From positions 12,724 to 76,723 of the forward strand of contig JAEYWA010000018.1 in assembly GCA_023431385.1 (NCBI GenBank): DNA of 64,000 nt, in the 5' to 3' direction. A program made the translations under genes and the position numbers. The stretch comes from Bacillota bacterium (GTDB taxonomy: Bacteria; Bacillota; Clostridia; Acetivibrionales; DSM-1351). Below, one piece after another: positions 26,090 through 36,421 of this stretch (its first letter is position 1; every line of letters begins with the position of its first letter). The notes below the pieces were generated by a model. That model saw only the letters and a list, made by a program, of their open reading frames with translations. It had not been told where the DNA came from and did no database searches.

Positions 26090-29000
26090 ATGAAAAAGAA
26101 TTATCTCGTGGGGTTGGACGTTGGATCCACTACTGTAAAAATGGCGGTTCTTGATAAAAGTAACAAGCTGGTCTTCTCAAAATATCAAAGACATTACTCA
26201 GATATTAGGAAGACAATTTTTGAATTAATGGACGAGACCTGCGATAAGTTTTATCAGGAAGAATGTACTGTTATGATAACCGGCTCGGGTGGCTTGCTGG
26301 TTTCTCAGTGGTTGGATCTTGACTTTATTCAGGAAGTTATTGCAGGTGCGGAGTCTGTACAAACTCTTATTCCCAATACAGATGTTGCAATTGAACTGGG
26401 TGGAGAAGATGCTAAAATAACATATTTCAAGGGTGGTCTGGAACAGCGTATGAATGGTACCTGTGCCGGCGGAACAGGCTCTTTTATTGACCAGATGGCC
26501 TCGTTGCTTCAAACAGACGCAGCAGGCTTAAATGAGTATGCCAAAAACAGCAGAATTATTTATCCCATAGCAGCTCGCTGCGGTGTTTTCGCAAAAACGG
26601 ATATTCAGCCACTTTTAAATGAAGGTGCTGCAAAGGAAGACATTGCAGCCTCTGTATTTCAGTCTGTAGTAAATCAGACAATTAGCGGACTGGCCTGTGG
26701 TAAGCCTATAAAGGGAAATATAGCCTTTCTGGGTGGTCCCTTGTATTTTCTGTCAGAATTAAGGAAGAGATTTGAAATAACTCTTAATCTGAAACCTGAG
26801 CAGGTAATTTTCCCTGAAAATTCACAGTTGTTTGTTGCTATTGGTGCTGCACTATCATCAAAAGAATGCAGGGTAGTATCCTTTCAAGAATTGAAAGCCA
26901 AGCTTCCTGAACTGAACACAATAGTCGTTCATGAGGTCGAAAGACTTAAGCCTTTATTTAATAATCAGCAGGAGCTCGATGAATTCAGTGAAAGACACGC
27001 AAAGCACTCTGTAAATGTGAAGGCTCTTGAACAATACAATGGAGATTGCTTTTTTGGTATAGATGCAGGATCTACCACAACAAAAGCAGTTTTAATAGAT
27101 ACAAACGGAGAGCTTCTTTATTCACATTACGGAAGTAATGAGGGAAGCCCTCTGAATTCTGCAATAAGAATATTAAATGATATATACTCAAAATTACCTC
27201 CTACGGTAAGGATAGTAAATTCTACAGTAACCGGCTACGGGGAAGGTTTGATTAAAGCTGCCCTAAAGGTAGATATAGGAGAAATAGAAACAATAGCCCA
27301 TTATAAGGCAGCGGATTATTTCCTGCCTGGAGTTGATTTTATACTTGACATTGGCGGACAGGACATGAAATGTCTTAAAGTCAAGGATGGGATAATTGAC
27401 AGTATAATGCTTAACGAAGCCTGCTCCTCCGGTTGCGGCTCTTTTATCGAGACCTTTGCAAAATCCCTGAATTTTACCGTTGAGGACTTCGCTGCTCAGG
27501 CCTTATTGTCTGAAAAACCTGTTGACCTTGGTTCCAGATGTACTGTATTTATGAACTCCAGAGTCAAGCAGGCTCAGAAAGAGGGTGCCCAGGTGGGGGA
27601 TATTTCCGCCGGGTTGTCTTACTCTGTAATAAAGAATGCGCTGCTTAAGGTTATAAAAATCCGTGATCCTAAGGAAATGGGGGAAAAAATAATTGTTCAG
27701 GGTGGAACCTTCCTGAATGATGCTGTATTGAGAAGCTTTGAACTAATATCTGAGAGGGAGGCTGTAAGACCGAATATTGCCGGGCTAATGGGGGCTTTTG
27801 GAGCCGCTTTGATTGCAAAGGAGCGCTATACCGGTGAGCAGTCGACACTTTTATCCAGGGAAAAAATCGGAGATTTCGATTATAATACTGAACTTCAGAG
27901 ATGTAAGCTATGCAATAATAATTGCCTTTTGACTATAAATGAGTTTAGTGATGGGAGTAAATATGTATCCGGTAACAGATGTGAGAGGGGAGCAGGTATC
28001 GAAACCTTTACTGAGGACGTACCAAACCTTTACGATTATAAATACAAGAGAATAGTAGGTTACAAGCAGCCATCAGGTATTGAGTATACCAGAGGAACTG
28101 TTGGTATTCCGCGTGTTCTAAACATGTATGAGAATTATCCGTTCTGGTTTACCTTCTTCGATCAGCTTAAGTTCAGAGTGGAATTATCACCCCGTTCATC
28201 AAAGAAGATATATGAGCTTGGTATAGAAACCATGCCTTCAGAATCTGTTTGCTACCCAGCAAAACTGGTTCATGGTCATATAACCAGTCTTGTAAATAAA
28301 AATGTTAACTTTATTTTTTATCCTTGCCTGCCATATGAAATGATTGAAGATGAAGGTGCTGATAATCATTATAACTGTCCTATAGTTACATCTTACCCTG
28401 AAGTAATAAAGAATAATATGGATATTCTTAAAGCAAAGGGCATTAAGTTTATGAATCCGTTCCTTCCATATGACAATAAGGAAAGAATGAAAGTAAGACT
28501 TTTTGAGGAATTAGGTAAGGAATTTAATATAACCAGAGCAGAAATGGATAATGCTGTGGAAATGGCCTATGCTGAGGATGCAAAGGTAAAAAGTGATATA
28601 CGGCAGAAGGGTGAGGAGACCCTTAAATATCTCAGAGAAAACAACAAAAGAGGTATAGTCCTTGCCGGAAGACCTTATCACATTGACCCTGAAATAAACC
28701 ATGGTATTCCACAGATTATCACTTCCCACGGGTTCGCGGTGTTTACTGAGGATTCCATAGCACATTTGGGTAGAATTGAGCGTCCTCTCAGAGTTGTCGA
28801 TCAGTGGAAATACCATTCAAGATTATATGCTGCTGCTACTGTAGTAAATGAGTATCCCGAGCTTGAAATGATTCAGCTCAATTCCTTCGGATGCGGACTT
28901 GATGCTGTCACAACCGATCAGGTTCAGGAGATCTTAAATACCAATGAAAATATATATACCGTATTGAAAATTGACGAGGGTAATAACCTGGGTGCTGCCA

Positions 29001-30397
29001 GAATTAGAATAAGATCACTTGTTGCAGCTATCGAAGACAGGGACAAAAAAGCTATAAAACCCCATCAGAAGCATGAGCCTCATCAAAAGGTGATATTTAC
29101 AGATGAAATGCGAGAAAAGCATACGATACTTGCACCACAGATGTCACCAATTCATTTTGACTTTGTTGAAGCTGCCTTTAAAAAGTGCGGATATAATGTT
29201 GAAGTGCTCCCAAGCGTAGATAACGCTGCTGTTGAAGATGGCTTAAGGTATGTAAACAATGACGCCTGTTATCCGTCAATTATTGTAGTCGGACAAATTA
29301 TTCATGCGTTGAAATCGGGCAAGTATGATATGAACAATACCTCGGTTTTAATTACTCAGACCGGTGGCGGTTGTCGTGCTACAAACTATATCGGCTTCCT
29401 GAGAAAAGCACTGGACGAGGCAGGGATGAGCCAGGTTCCGGTTATTTCACTAAACGCACTTGGTATGGATAAGCAGCCCGGTTTTAAAATATCATTTGAC
29501 CTACTTGATAGTGCCTTTAAGGGGCTTGTTTATGGAGACTTACTGATGAGAGTACTCTACAGGGTAAGACCCTATGAGCTTGTACCCGGCTCGGCAAATG
29601 AACTCTACAGGAAGTGGAAAAAGATTTGTGTTGATTCTATATATGAAGGAAAGCTTGGCAGCTTTAAGAGGAATATTAAAGGTATAGTCAAGGATTTTGA
29701 TACACTGGAGTTAAATGACATTGTTAAGCCGAAAGTTGGTCTTGTTGGAGAAATACTAGTCAAATTCCACCCGGACGCAAACAATAATGTTGTGGATGTA
29801 GTGGAGAATGAAGGAGCAGAGGCTGTAATGCCGGACCTAATTGACTTCTTCCTGTATTGTGCTTACGATGCTAACTTCAAGTATAAAAATTTATCTGGTA
29901 CTCTTAAGAAACTAGCTGTAAATAATATAGTTATTTGGGGAATTGAGTTCTATAGAAGGTATATGAAAAAGTACCTTCGCAAGAGCAAACGGTTTGATCC
30001 TCCCCATTCAATCTATGATCTGGCCGAAAGTGCATCTGAAATACTGTCAATAGGCAACCAGACAGGTGAAGGCTGGTTCCTTACAGCTGAAATGATTGAG
30101 CTTATTAAGAGCGGGGCAGGAAATATTGTATGCATGCAGCCCTTTGCATGTTTACCCAACCATGTTACAGGGAAGGGAATGATAAAGGAACTTAGAAGGA
30201 GATATCCCGAATCCAACATAGTGGCTGTCGATTACGACCCCGGTGCCAGTGAGGTTAATCAACTGAATAGAATTAAGCTCATGATGTCGGTGGCATTCAA
30301 AAACCTTAAGAATCCGCCCGAGGTAACTGTAGAAGTTGCAGATACATCTGAAAAGGAACCTGAAGTATTGGTACAGAATGAGCAGATAAGCTCTTAA
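26090..30397 (+). CDS. Giant 2-hydroxyacyl-CoA dehydratase activase/dehydratase-like protein
   Basis: 1435 residues. It contains two BcrAD/BadFG/HgdC-type ASKHA ATPase domains: [15 protein letters not shown] (residue 7) with [11 protein letters not shown] (about 122), and [15 protein letters not shown] (about 323) with [10 protein letters not shown] (about 445), the Cys that hold a [4Fe-4S] cluster in activators. A DUF2229 region (about 680-900: [30 protein letters not shown]) and a C-terminal HgdB-like domain with conserved Cys follow. Related activators use ATP to inject one electron into a dehydratase. The substrate of this widespread clostridial fusion is not known to me, so I give no pathway. 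Length is normal for this group. Confidence 0.85.
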   Translation: MKKNYLVGLDVGSTTVKMAVLDKSNKLVFSKYQRHYSDIRKTIFELMDETCDKFYQEECTVMITGSGGLLVSQWLDLDFIQEVIAGAESVQTLIPNTDVAIELGGEDAKITYFKGGLEQRMNGTCAGGTGSFIDQMASLLQTDAAGLNEYAKNSRIIYPIAARCGVFAKTDIQPLLNEGAAKEDIAASVFQSVVNQTISGLACGKPIKGNIAFLGGPLYFLSELRKRFEITLNLKPEQVIFPENSQLFVAIGAALSSKECRVVSFQELKAKLPELNTIVVHEVERLKPLFNNQQELDEFSERHAKHSVNVKALEQYNGDCFFGIDAGSTTTKAVLIDTNGELLYSHYGSNEGSPLNSAIRILNDIYSKLPPTVRIVNSTVTGYGEGLIKAALKVDIGEIETIAHYKAADYFLPGVDFILDIGGQDMKCLKVKDGIIDSIMLNEACSSGCGSFIETFAKSLNFTVEDFAAQALLSEKPVDLGSRCTVFMNSRVKQAQKEGAQVGDISAGLSYSVIKNALLKVIKIRDPKEMGEKIIVQGGTFLNDAVLRSFELISEREAVRPNIAGLMGAFGAALIAKERYTGEQSTLLSREKIGDFDYNTELQRCKLCNNNCLLTINEFSDGSKYVSGNRCERGAGIETFTEDVPNLYDYKYKRIVGYKQPSGIEYTRGTVGIPRVLNMYENYPFWFTFFDQLKFRVELSPRSSKKIYELGIETMPSESVCYPAKLVHGHITSLVNKNVNFIFYPCLPYEMIEDEGADNHYNCPIVTSYPEVIKNNMDILKAKGIKFMNPFLPYDNKERMKVRLFEELGKEFNITRAEMDNAVEMAYAEDAKVKSDIRQKGEETLKYLRENNKRGIVLAGRPYHIDPEINHGIPQIITSHGFAVFTEDSIAHLGRIERPLRVVDQWKYHSRLYAAATVVNEYPELEMIQLNSFGCGLDAVTTDQVQEILNTNENIYTVLKIDEGNNLGAARIRIRSLVAAIEDRDKKAIKPHQKHEPHQKVIFTDEMREKHTILAPQMSPIHFDFVEAAFKKCGYNVEVLPSVDNAAVEDGLRYVNNDACYPSIIVVGQIIHALKSGKYDMNNTSVLITQTGGGCRATNYIGFLRKALDEAGMSQVPVISLNALGMDKQPGFKISFDLLDSAFKGLVYGDLLMRVLYRVRPYELVPGSANELYRKWKKICVDSIYEGKLGSFKRNIKGIVKDFDTLELNDIVKPKVGLVGEILVKFHPDANNNVVDVVENEGAEAVMPDLIDFFLYCAYDANFKYKNLSGTLKKLAVNNIVIWGIEFYRRYMKKYLRKSKRFDPPHSIYDLAESASEILSIGNQTGEGWFLTAEMIELIKSGAGNIVCMQPFACLPNHVTGKGMIKELRRRYPESNIVAVDYDPGASEVNQLNRIKLMMSVAFKNLKNPPEVTVEVADTSEKEPEVLVQNEQISS

Positions 30398-30428
30398 GCG
30401 TTGTTGAAATAAGCACAAATTGTGTACG

Positions 30429-30463
30429 AAATGCCCTCTGTCAGAACCGACAGGGGGCATTTT
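30429..30463. terminator. Bidirectional terminator between convergent genes
   Basis: ATGCCCTCTGTC pairs with GACAGGGGGCAT around AGAACC, flanked by A-rich and T-rich sequence, so it can act on both strands. It separates the activase gene from the minus-strand esterase operon. Confidence 0.8.
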
Positions 30464-30488
30464 AAGAAATTATACCTGGTAAATAAAA

Positions 30489-30818
30489 TTATTTTAATTC
30501 ATTAAGTATTTCCTCAATTATGCTAACGTATAGTTTTCCTTCACTCCGTGCAAGTCGGGTAAGAATATCGCTAATAAATAAGTCGTCCTTCAACAATTTG
30601 GCTTTCAAGCTGTTCTTGTAATCCTGAAGACCTATTTCTGCATCCTTTAAATCCCTATATAAGGATATTTTGGTATTATCCTTATAAATAAATGTATTTA
30701 TTGTGTTTCCTGCAATACTGATCCAAACTCCGTCATCGGTACTTTCTATAAACCTTGCAGAACAGATACTACCGTCTTGAGTATTAATATAAAATATTTT
30801 TTCTCCTTCATCAAACAT
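30489..30818 (-). CDS. Unknown 109-residue protein
   Basis: Last gene of a minus-strand unit, 3 bases after the esterase gene. It has no signal peptide or membrane segment. The N-terminal half looks like a small beta domain (FYINTQDGSICSARFIES, VWISIAGNTINTF) and the C-terminal half like helices with many charged residues (LYRDLKDAEIGLQDYKNSLK). I do not recognise a family. Confidence 0.55.
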   Translation of the reverse strand: MFDEGEKIFYINTQDGSICSARFIESTDDGVWISIAGNTINTFIYKDNTKISLYRDLKDAEIGLQDYKNSLKAKLLKDDLFISDILTRLARSEGKLYVSIIEEILNELK

Positions 30819-30821
30819 TAC

Positions 30822-31556
30822 TTATTCTCCTTTATATGAGGTATATATTGATCTCAGTCCTTCATTAAGATGCCCTCTCCAGTTTACCCAATTGTGGCTC
30901 TCAGCATATTTTACATATTCTATAGTGATATGCTTCTTTTGAAGAAGTTCTGCCATTACATCGTTCATTTCTTCTGTATCTTGAACCGTTCCAGTTTGTA
31001 AACAGAATTTTATACCATCAATATTAGCTTTATTAATCATATCAAAAATCAACCAGTCTTTTGGCCAGAAGGACCCGGATTGTGACAGTAGTCTGGTAAA
31101 CATGCCCGGAGTATTTATGGCAATGTAGATGGCAGTTAAGCCTCCCCAGGAAACACCTGTAATTCCACGTTCTGTTCTATTACTTGAAGCGAGGTATTCT
31201 GCCTCAACGCTCGGAAGCAGTTCCTTGATAAAATAACTGAGATACCTTCTGTTAATAGTATATTCCTCATTTCTATCATTTGGGTCAACGAGAATCACTG
31301 CCATATTAGGTATTTCCCCGGCATGGATCATATAATCCAAAACCAGGTTAATATTGCTGTAATTAAGGTAATCCGAGCCGTCAAGGGCATAGAGTATATG
31401 GGTTAACTGAAATTTATCATAACCATAGGGAAGATAAACATGGTAATTCATTTTACAACCCATGTAATCACTGTTAAAAATTAGATTTTTAATTACATCT
31501 CCTCGGGGAACCTGTGATACAGTGATTTTTTCGTAATCACTTTTATATCCAGGCAT
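30822..31556 (-). CDS. Esterase, enterochelin-esterase / Esterase D-like domain
   Basis: 244 residues of an alpha/beta hydrolase of the putative esterase family (PF00756). The nucleophile elbow is GVSWGG (Ser about residue 135), and the HNWVNW motif near the C-terminus supplies the His. The opening MPGYKSDYEKITVSQVPRGDV is the linker that in related proteins joins an upstream E-set carbohydrate-binding domain to the esterase. That domain is encoded just upstream in a different frame, with a 64-base overlap. The two pieces thus look like one gene split by a one-base frameshift near 31550-31560. No signal peptide is present, so the enzyme is likely cytoplasmic. Confidence 0.75.
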   Translation of the reverse strand: MPGYKSDYEKITVSQVPRGDVIKNLIFNSDYMGCKMNYHVYLPYGYDKFQLTHILYALDGSDYLNYSNINLVLDYMIHAGEIPNMAVILVDPNDRNEEYTINRRYLSYFIKELLPSVEAEYLASSNRTERGITGVSWGGLTAIYIAINTPGMFTRLLSQSGSFWPKDWLIFDMINKANIDGIKFCLQTGTVQDTEEMNDVMAELLQKKHITIEYVKYAESHNWVNWRGHLNEGLRSIYTSYKGE

Positions 31557-31843
31557 AATAAGTTCGAATTTATATTATCACTGCTGATTACAGTCTTATT
31601 TTCATTTAATGGATCTGTAATCCAGTTACCGTCTACAACAAACTTATAATCAAACCGGGCGTTCTCAGGAAAACTTTTATTTATATACCATACATCTTTA
31701 ATATTTATTTTTCTATACATTCTATCTTCAAGTTCCCACTGATTATATTCTCCGGTAAGGTAAACCTTATCAGCCTTGCCTGAATAAAGGAATGTAACAT
31801 TACTTCCGTTAATTACAGGGGAGTTGATTTTCTCTATATTCAT
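31493..31843 (-). CDS. E-set (CBM48-like) glycan-binding domain, split from the esterase
   Basis: 116 residues. The first 95 form an early-set immunoglobulin-like domain as in glycogen-binding and starch-enzyme N-termini: FLYSGKADKVYLTGEYNQWE, then YKFVVDGNWITDP. After SSDNINSNLL the sequence (CLDIKVITKKSLYHRFPEEM) no longer resembles the family, whereas the overlapping frame reads the normal linker and esterase. This points to a frameshift rather than two true genes; translational coupling remains possible because the esterase ATG lies inside this frame. Confidence 0.65.
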   Translation of the reverse strand: MNIEKINSPVINGSNVTFLYSGKADKVYLTGEYNQWELEDRMYRKINIKDVWYINKSFPENARFDYKFVVDGNWITDPLNENKTVISSDNINSNLLCLDIKVITKKSLYHRFPEEM

Positions 31844-32058
31844 TTATTCATTTTCCTCTCATATATAAATAATAAATATTTATTCTCCCCTGTGACAGAA
31901 AAAATATATAGAATTTATCTTAATAGTGCTAGTGCGATAACGAATATATCAAGAGATTCATTGACTCCAGCTTAATACATATGTAGAATATTATTGAAGG
32001 CTTATATGGCCAGAGATTATTTGAATGTAAATATTATACTGCTTTTGGAGGATTTATT

Positions 32059-33012
32059 TTGAATCTAAGTCACGTGAGGAATCATAAAGGGGTAATTATA
32101 GCGATCTGTACTTGCTTTTTATTGGTTTCATTATTATCTGGTTGTAAGGGCCCATTTAATGGAAATAGACAAAAGAGTATTGATATAATGGACTCAACAA
32201 CTTCATACATAAATAGACCGATAGAAACTACAGAAGAGAAAAAGGAAAATGATTTAAAGGAATTAAATATTAATAATTTTAAGCCAATTAAAGAGTTCTT
32301 TAAATATGATTTTGATGTAAATATAAATGGCACTAAGGAAGAACCGCTTTCATTTACAGTTAAGGGGGAATTTGATCTTAATATGGATGGAAGCTTGGAT
32401 AAAATAGACTTGTTATTACAGGGTCATTTGGGAAGAGAAAAGAATATTCAGACGTACATACAAGTAGATAGTGTTAAAGAGGAAATTTACATGGATCATA
32501 CATCGGATGGTGAAGTCAGAATTATTGATCTTGACAAAAATGATAAGTTTATTGAAATTGCATATTTTGATGAAGGACCAAGTGGCGATCCTGCGTTTAC
32601 TTTTTACAGATACAATGGGACTAAGCTTTATAAGATTGGTAGTCTTCCAAGTGATGTACTCTTTGATGGAAAAGATAGTTTTATACCGGGATGTTTTATT
32701 TCAAAATTTGAACCCAAATTCTATTCTGCTTGGTTTGAAATTAAGGATAATCAGTTTGTTCAAAAAGATAATGATATTGGAAAATACTTGGGAAAGACCT
32801 ACAAATTTGATGGAGGGGAAGCCTACTTTATACCCGTTGAGGAAATGCCAACGAATTTTGAGCCTAAATGGGAAGAACCGAGGCAATTTGAAGCCATAGA
32901 AATGAAAGTTAATGATGTTTATTTTTATTCCGGTGAAAGGAATTTAAACTATTACTTTGTAGAGTTGCAAAATGGCGAAAGAGGTATGATTTATTTTTGG
33001 AGCGGGGATTAA
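32059..33012 (+). CDS. Lipoprotein of unknown function
   Basis: 317 residues from TTG 32059 with TGGAGGA upstream. The N-terminus is a lipoprotein signal: basic residues, a hydrophobic stretch (GVIIAICTCFLLVSLL) and the lipobox LSGC. The mature part includes an FG-GAP/dockerin-like acidic motif (DLNMDGSLDKIDLLL), often seen in calcium-binding beta-propeller proteins, and many aromatic residues. It should be anchored to the outer face of the membrane. I do not recognise the family. Confidence 0.7.
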   Translation: MNLSHVRNHKGVIIAICTCFLLVSLLSGCKGPFNGNRQKSIDIMDSTTSYINRPIETTEEKKENDLKELNINNFKPIKEFFKYDFDVNINGTKEEPLSFTVKGEFDLNMDGSLDKIDLLLQGHLGREKNIQTYIQVDSVKEEIYMDHTSDGEVRIIDLDKNDKFIEIAYFDEGPSGDPAFTFYRYNGTKLYKIGSLPSDVLFDGKDSFIPGCFISKFEPKFYSAWFEIKDNQFVQKDNDIGKYLGKTYKFDGGEAYFIPVEEMPTNFEPKWEEPRQFEAIEMKVNDVYFYSGERNLNYYFVELQNGERGMIYFWSGD

Positions 33013-33013
33013 T

Positions 33014-33124
33014 TGTACTTTCTATTCTCGCGACTGCATCGAGTATAGCCGTCTTTTTGAGCCGTTCTATACAAAAGCTGAAAGAGAAGCAGTTGAATAC
33101 TTGGAGACGCAGATAACGAAATAA
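33014..33124 (+). pseudogene. Short gene remnant without start codon
   Basis: In the frame +1 to the preceding gene, about 37 codons read IEYSRLFEPFYTKAEREAVE and end with a TAA at 33122. The segment has normal amino-acid composition (charged helix) but lacks a start; TGA closes the frame just upstream. It looks like the C-terminal tail of a lost gene. The family is not recognisable. Confidence 0.3.
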
Positions 33125-33207
33125 TAAAGAGTTCGTATCATATGATTGAAATCCTTGGATAAGAAGTCTATAAGATGAATAATCTGGCCTTAATTAAGGA
33201 GATAGTG

Positions 33208-34017
33208 ATGAAGCGCGTATGTAATGTAAAAGCTGGAGCTTATGCAAACATTTTATCCGAGGATAATCCAAGTTTTACGGGGATATTAGCCGGTGAATGC
33301 AAAGGAGATATTTGGGTAGATGATGCAAGAAATCCTCAATTAGCATTGGTGTATTCCAATGCGGTGGGAGGCTATGCAATTCTGGGTGAACCAAAGAATA
33401 ATGCAGTTTATGATAAGTTTAATGAATTTCTCAGAGAAGTGTTTTTTGTGGATTTAAAAAGCAGGGGGTTTGGGGTTTTTGAGTTTTCTGTGGCGAGTGA
33501 AGAAACAGAAGAATACATATTGAGGTTATTCACCGATAAAAACATCAATCATGAAGATGAATATTTTTATAGGAAATCCGGCACTTACAATTTGAAGCCA
33601 CCGGATAAATACAATATTATCAGGGTAGAGCCGCACTTTATTGAACAGTTGCAGGCTGGTCAATATGATAATGCCGAATTTCTGATTGATAGATTATTAG
33701 GTTCGTGGGAAAGCTTTGAACAGTTCTTCACGAAAAGCTTAGCATTTGTTGCTACACTGGATAAATCCATAGTCTCTGTGATTATCGGAACAGCAAGATA
33801 TAAGAATGTAGTACCTATTGATATTGAGACAATACAGGAGCACAGAAATAAAGGACTGGCATATATTTTAACCCAGTACTTTGTGAATGAGTGTGAAGCT
33901 AATGAACTCGTTGCTCAATGGAATTGTATTGATTCTAACGCTGCCTCCAGAAAGACGGCAGTAAAAGCAGGATTTAATCTGTTTAAGAAGAAACCATTTT
34001 ACTGGTTTGATATATAG
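33208..34017 (+). CDS. GNAT-family acetyltransferase
   Basis: 269 residues from ATG 33208, which has AAGGAG 6 bases upstream; ATG 33175 in the same frame lacks a ribosome site. The C-terminal half carries the acetyl-CoA motif (DIETIQEHRNKGLAYILTQYF) and the Asn/Ala helix (WNCIDSNAASRKTAVKAGF) of the two-domain GNAT acetyltransferase group in clostridia and bacilli (related to PF12746). The acceptor substrate is unknown. It stands alone between a remnant and the convergent histidine kinase gene. Confidence 0.75.
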   Translation: MKRVCNVKAGAYANILSEDNPSFTGILAGECKGDIWVDDARNPQLALVYSNAVGGYAILGEPKNNAVYDKFNEFLREVFFVDLKSRGFGVFEFSVASEETEEYILRLFTDKNINHEDEYFYRKSGTYNLKPPDKYNIIRVEPHFIEQLQAGQYDNAEFLIDRLLGSWESFEQFFTKSLAFVATLDKSIVSVIIGTARYKNVVPIDIETIQEHRNKGLAYILTQYFVNECEANELVAQWNCIDSNAASRKTAVKAGFNLFKKKPFYWFDI

Positions 34018-34027
34018 ACTCAAAAAC

Positions 34028-34095
34028 AGTGCCCCGATTTACCTCACATATAGAATAGTAAAATATGAGTGAGATTCAATTAGGGCACTTTATAT
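34028..34095. terminator. Bidirectional terminator between GNAT and kinase genes
   Basis: AGTGCCC (34028) pairs with GGGCACT (34083-34089) with an inner CTCACATA / TATGAGTGAG stem, flanked by A- and T-rich sequence. It lies between convergent genes. Confidence 0.65.
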
Positions 34096-34123
34096 TACGA
34101 TAAATTTTAGTTTTTGCTCTGGC

Positions 34124-36421
34124 TTATTGTCTGAGCGAGGGCAAATCAATAACTGCTTTAAACAAATCTCCGTCAATTTTTATTGAGAAATAACCGCCCT
34201 GAAGCTCTGTCAGACTTTTTGCTATTGATAGTCCCAGACCTGAACCTTCACTGTGGCGTGAGGCATCGCCCCTTTTAAACCGTTCCATCAGCTCATCCTC
34301 ATTGACGTTAAGCTCGTAGGCTGAAATATTTTTCACAATTATTTTAACGTTTTCGTTTGAATGTTCAACATCTATGTATACTCTGGAGTTGGGAAGAGCA
34401 TACTTGAATACATTTGATAAAAGGTTTTCAATTACTCTCCAAAGCAGCTTGCCGTCAGCATTGACATAAACATTCTCTGAAGGGAAGCTGGTTCTGAAAG
34501 TAAGCCCCGAGGCTTCGATTTTATCTGACAGCTCGCCTAGGCCCTGGCTTATCAGTGAGGCAACGTTCAGTTTTTCACAGTTAACCGCTATATTCCCGCT
34601 GGTTGCCTTTGCAGCTTCAAAAAGATCCTCTGTAAGTGATTTTAACCTTTGTGATTTTGAATCAATAATACCAAGGTATTTATCCGCATTTTCAGAATTC
34701 AGGCCTTCATTTTTTAAAAGATCAACATAAGTTATTATAGAGGTTAAAGGTGTTTTTAAGTCATGGGAGACATTAGTTATCAGCTCTGCCTTCATCCGCT
34801 CAGCTTTAACCTGGCTGCCTACAGCATTTTTTAAACCATCTGCTATTTTGTTGACAGACTCCGCCAAGGATTTTATTTCAGGAAGCCCCAGTTCGGGGAT
34901 ATTATAGGATAGCTCTCCTGCCCGTATTCTTTCAGCTCCATCTCTTATGTTGATAAAGGCCTTAAAGTTTTTCAATATATAATAGATTGCAAAAACATTA
35001 ATACCAAATATCACAAGAAATCCAAAGAACGTTGCCTCATCACCGGCCACAAATATCAAAACAGATATTATGGTCAAAACGGCATAAACGCCAAAAATTA
35101 AAACCAGTTTCACTGCTAGGGGACTCTTATAAAATACCCCGCTTATGTTTGTTTTTAACCCAGTATAAAAATTCTTTAATCGGATAAAAATCCAATTGAC
35201 AAGCTTGTAAAGCAGTGTATGTTTAATCACCTCATGCCTCTTTAGCCTTTTCATGAACATTGTGACAAATAATAATCCTATTAGTGTACCTATTGCAATT
35301 ATGGTGCCGAATATGGAATAAATAACACTGGTGTTAAATTGTAAATTATCTCTATAAAAATGCGGGAGAAACTCAACAATAGGTGCAAAGCATAGCGCTA
35401 TAGCACCAACACTGACTACTAATGCTATATCAAGATAAATAATGTCTACAGCAACGAGATGAACACCTTCCTTGTCATAACGTCTTCCGGCAGAATAAAT
35501 CAGATATATCAGGCCTATTAAAAAGGTCAACAGACCAATAGCAGAAGTTTTTATTCCGGTTAGGCCATTGTTTGAATTGTTCTTGAAGACAGTTACCTCT
35601 GTTTGATATCTTTCAGGGGACATACCAAGATATACAACAGTATCTGCAGGTACATAATATTCTATGTGACTAATATATCCGAAATATTGATTCAAGCTAT
35701 TCTGAGTCAGTTTGACTGAAAAGGGTAGGTTGTTATAATAGTTTTCCATGGAGTCATTTCCAGTAACATTTGAATGTATAGTTTTCCCGTTTTGAGCTAC
35801 TGAATAATAAATACCTTTAAGGTTATTGAGATAACTGAGCTTAGACTTGTAATTTTCGAGCTGTTGGTTGATTAAATCTTTCTGAATTTCAGCAATGTAC
35901 TTGTCATACTTGTCATTAATTTCCGTTATCTCAGTATTCTTCTTATCCCTGGCGGTCTTGATTTTATCCTGAATTTCCTTGTTTTGTATAGCTGAAATTA
36001 CATCAGTATTCTCATGTACATTACCATCAGCATCAATTATGACAGGTTGATCCTTTATGTAGTCCTGATATTGATTAAGTGAGTTATAGAAATCATGATC
36101 AACCTGTTGAAGCTCATTTTGCCGCTCACTCTCATAATAATACTTTGAATTTCTTATTTCCTGCAGGTTAAGGGCAGCCCCTGACTTTATATTATCTTCA
36201 CTCTTATACTTGAAAGCAACAGTTGATACTTCGGAGTAAACATTCCGAAATATGTTTTTACCTGTTATACTTTCTTTAAATTCCTTATTCTGAATGGCAT
36301 CTTCAAAGTACGGTGCTTTTAAAAGACCATTAGCAAGAGTGATCATACCGGCAACACACAGTATAATCGCAAGAAGTTTAAACCAAACTGAATATCTATA
36401 GTTTTTCAATTTTATATCCAA
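34124..36421 (-). CDS. Sensor histidine kinase (VanS-like, multi-pass)
   Basis: 765 residues. A first membrane helix (residues 12-30) leads to a long extracytoplasmic region (about 31-285) with a charged coiled coil (DKKNTEITEINDKYDKYIAEIQ), then several membrane helices (about 285-490). A HAMP-like segment follows, then HisKA with SHDLKTPLTSI (His about residue 552) and HATPase_c (WRVIENLLSNVFKYA N box, GSGLGLSIAKSL G box). The long sensor and extra membrane helices are unlike classical VanS, so the signal is probably an envelope state. It overlaps the response-regulator gene by 26 bases. Confidence 0.88.
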   Translation of the reverse strand: MDIKLKNYRYSVWFKLLAIILCVAGMITLANGLLKAPYFEDAIQNKEFKESITGKNIFRNVYSEVSTVAFKYKSEDNIKSGAALNLQEIRNSKYYYESERQNELQQVDHDFYNSLNQYQDYIKDQPVIIDADGNVHENTDVISAIQNKEIQDKIKTARDKKNTEITEINDKYDKYIAEIQKDLINQQLENYKSKLSYLNNLKGIYYSVAQNGKTIHSNVTGNDSMENYYNNLPFSVKLTQNSLNQYFGYISHIEYYVPADTVVYLGMSPERYQTEVTVFKNNSNNGLTGIKTSAIGLLTFLIGLIYLIYSAGRRYDKEGVHLVAVDIIYLDIALVVSVGAIALCFAPIVEFLPHFYRDNLQFNTSVIYSIFGTIIAIGTLIGLLFVTMFMKRLKRHEVIKHTLLYKLVNWIFIRLKNFYTGLKTNISGVFYKSPLAVKLVLIFGVYAVLTIISVLIFVAGDEATFFGFLVIFGINVFAIYYILKNFKAFINIRDGAERIRAGELSYNIPELGLPEIKSLAESVNKIADGLKNAVGSQVKAERMKAELITNVSHDLKTPLTSIITYVDLLKNEGLNSENADKYLGIIDSKSQRLKSLTEDLFEAAKATSGNIAVNCEKLNVASLISQGLGELSDKIEASGLTFRTSFPSENVYVNADGKLLWRVIENLLSNVFKYALPNSRVYIDVEHSNENVKIIVKNISAYELNVNEDELMERFKRGDASRHSEGSGLGLSIAKSLTELQGGYFSIKIDGDLFKAVIDLPSLRQ

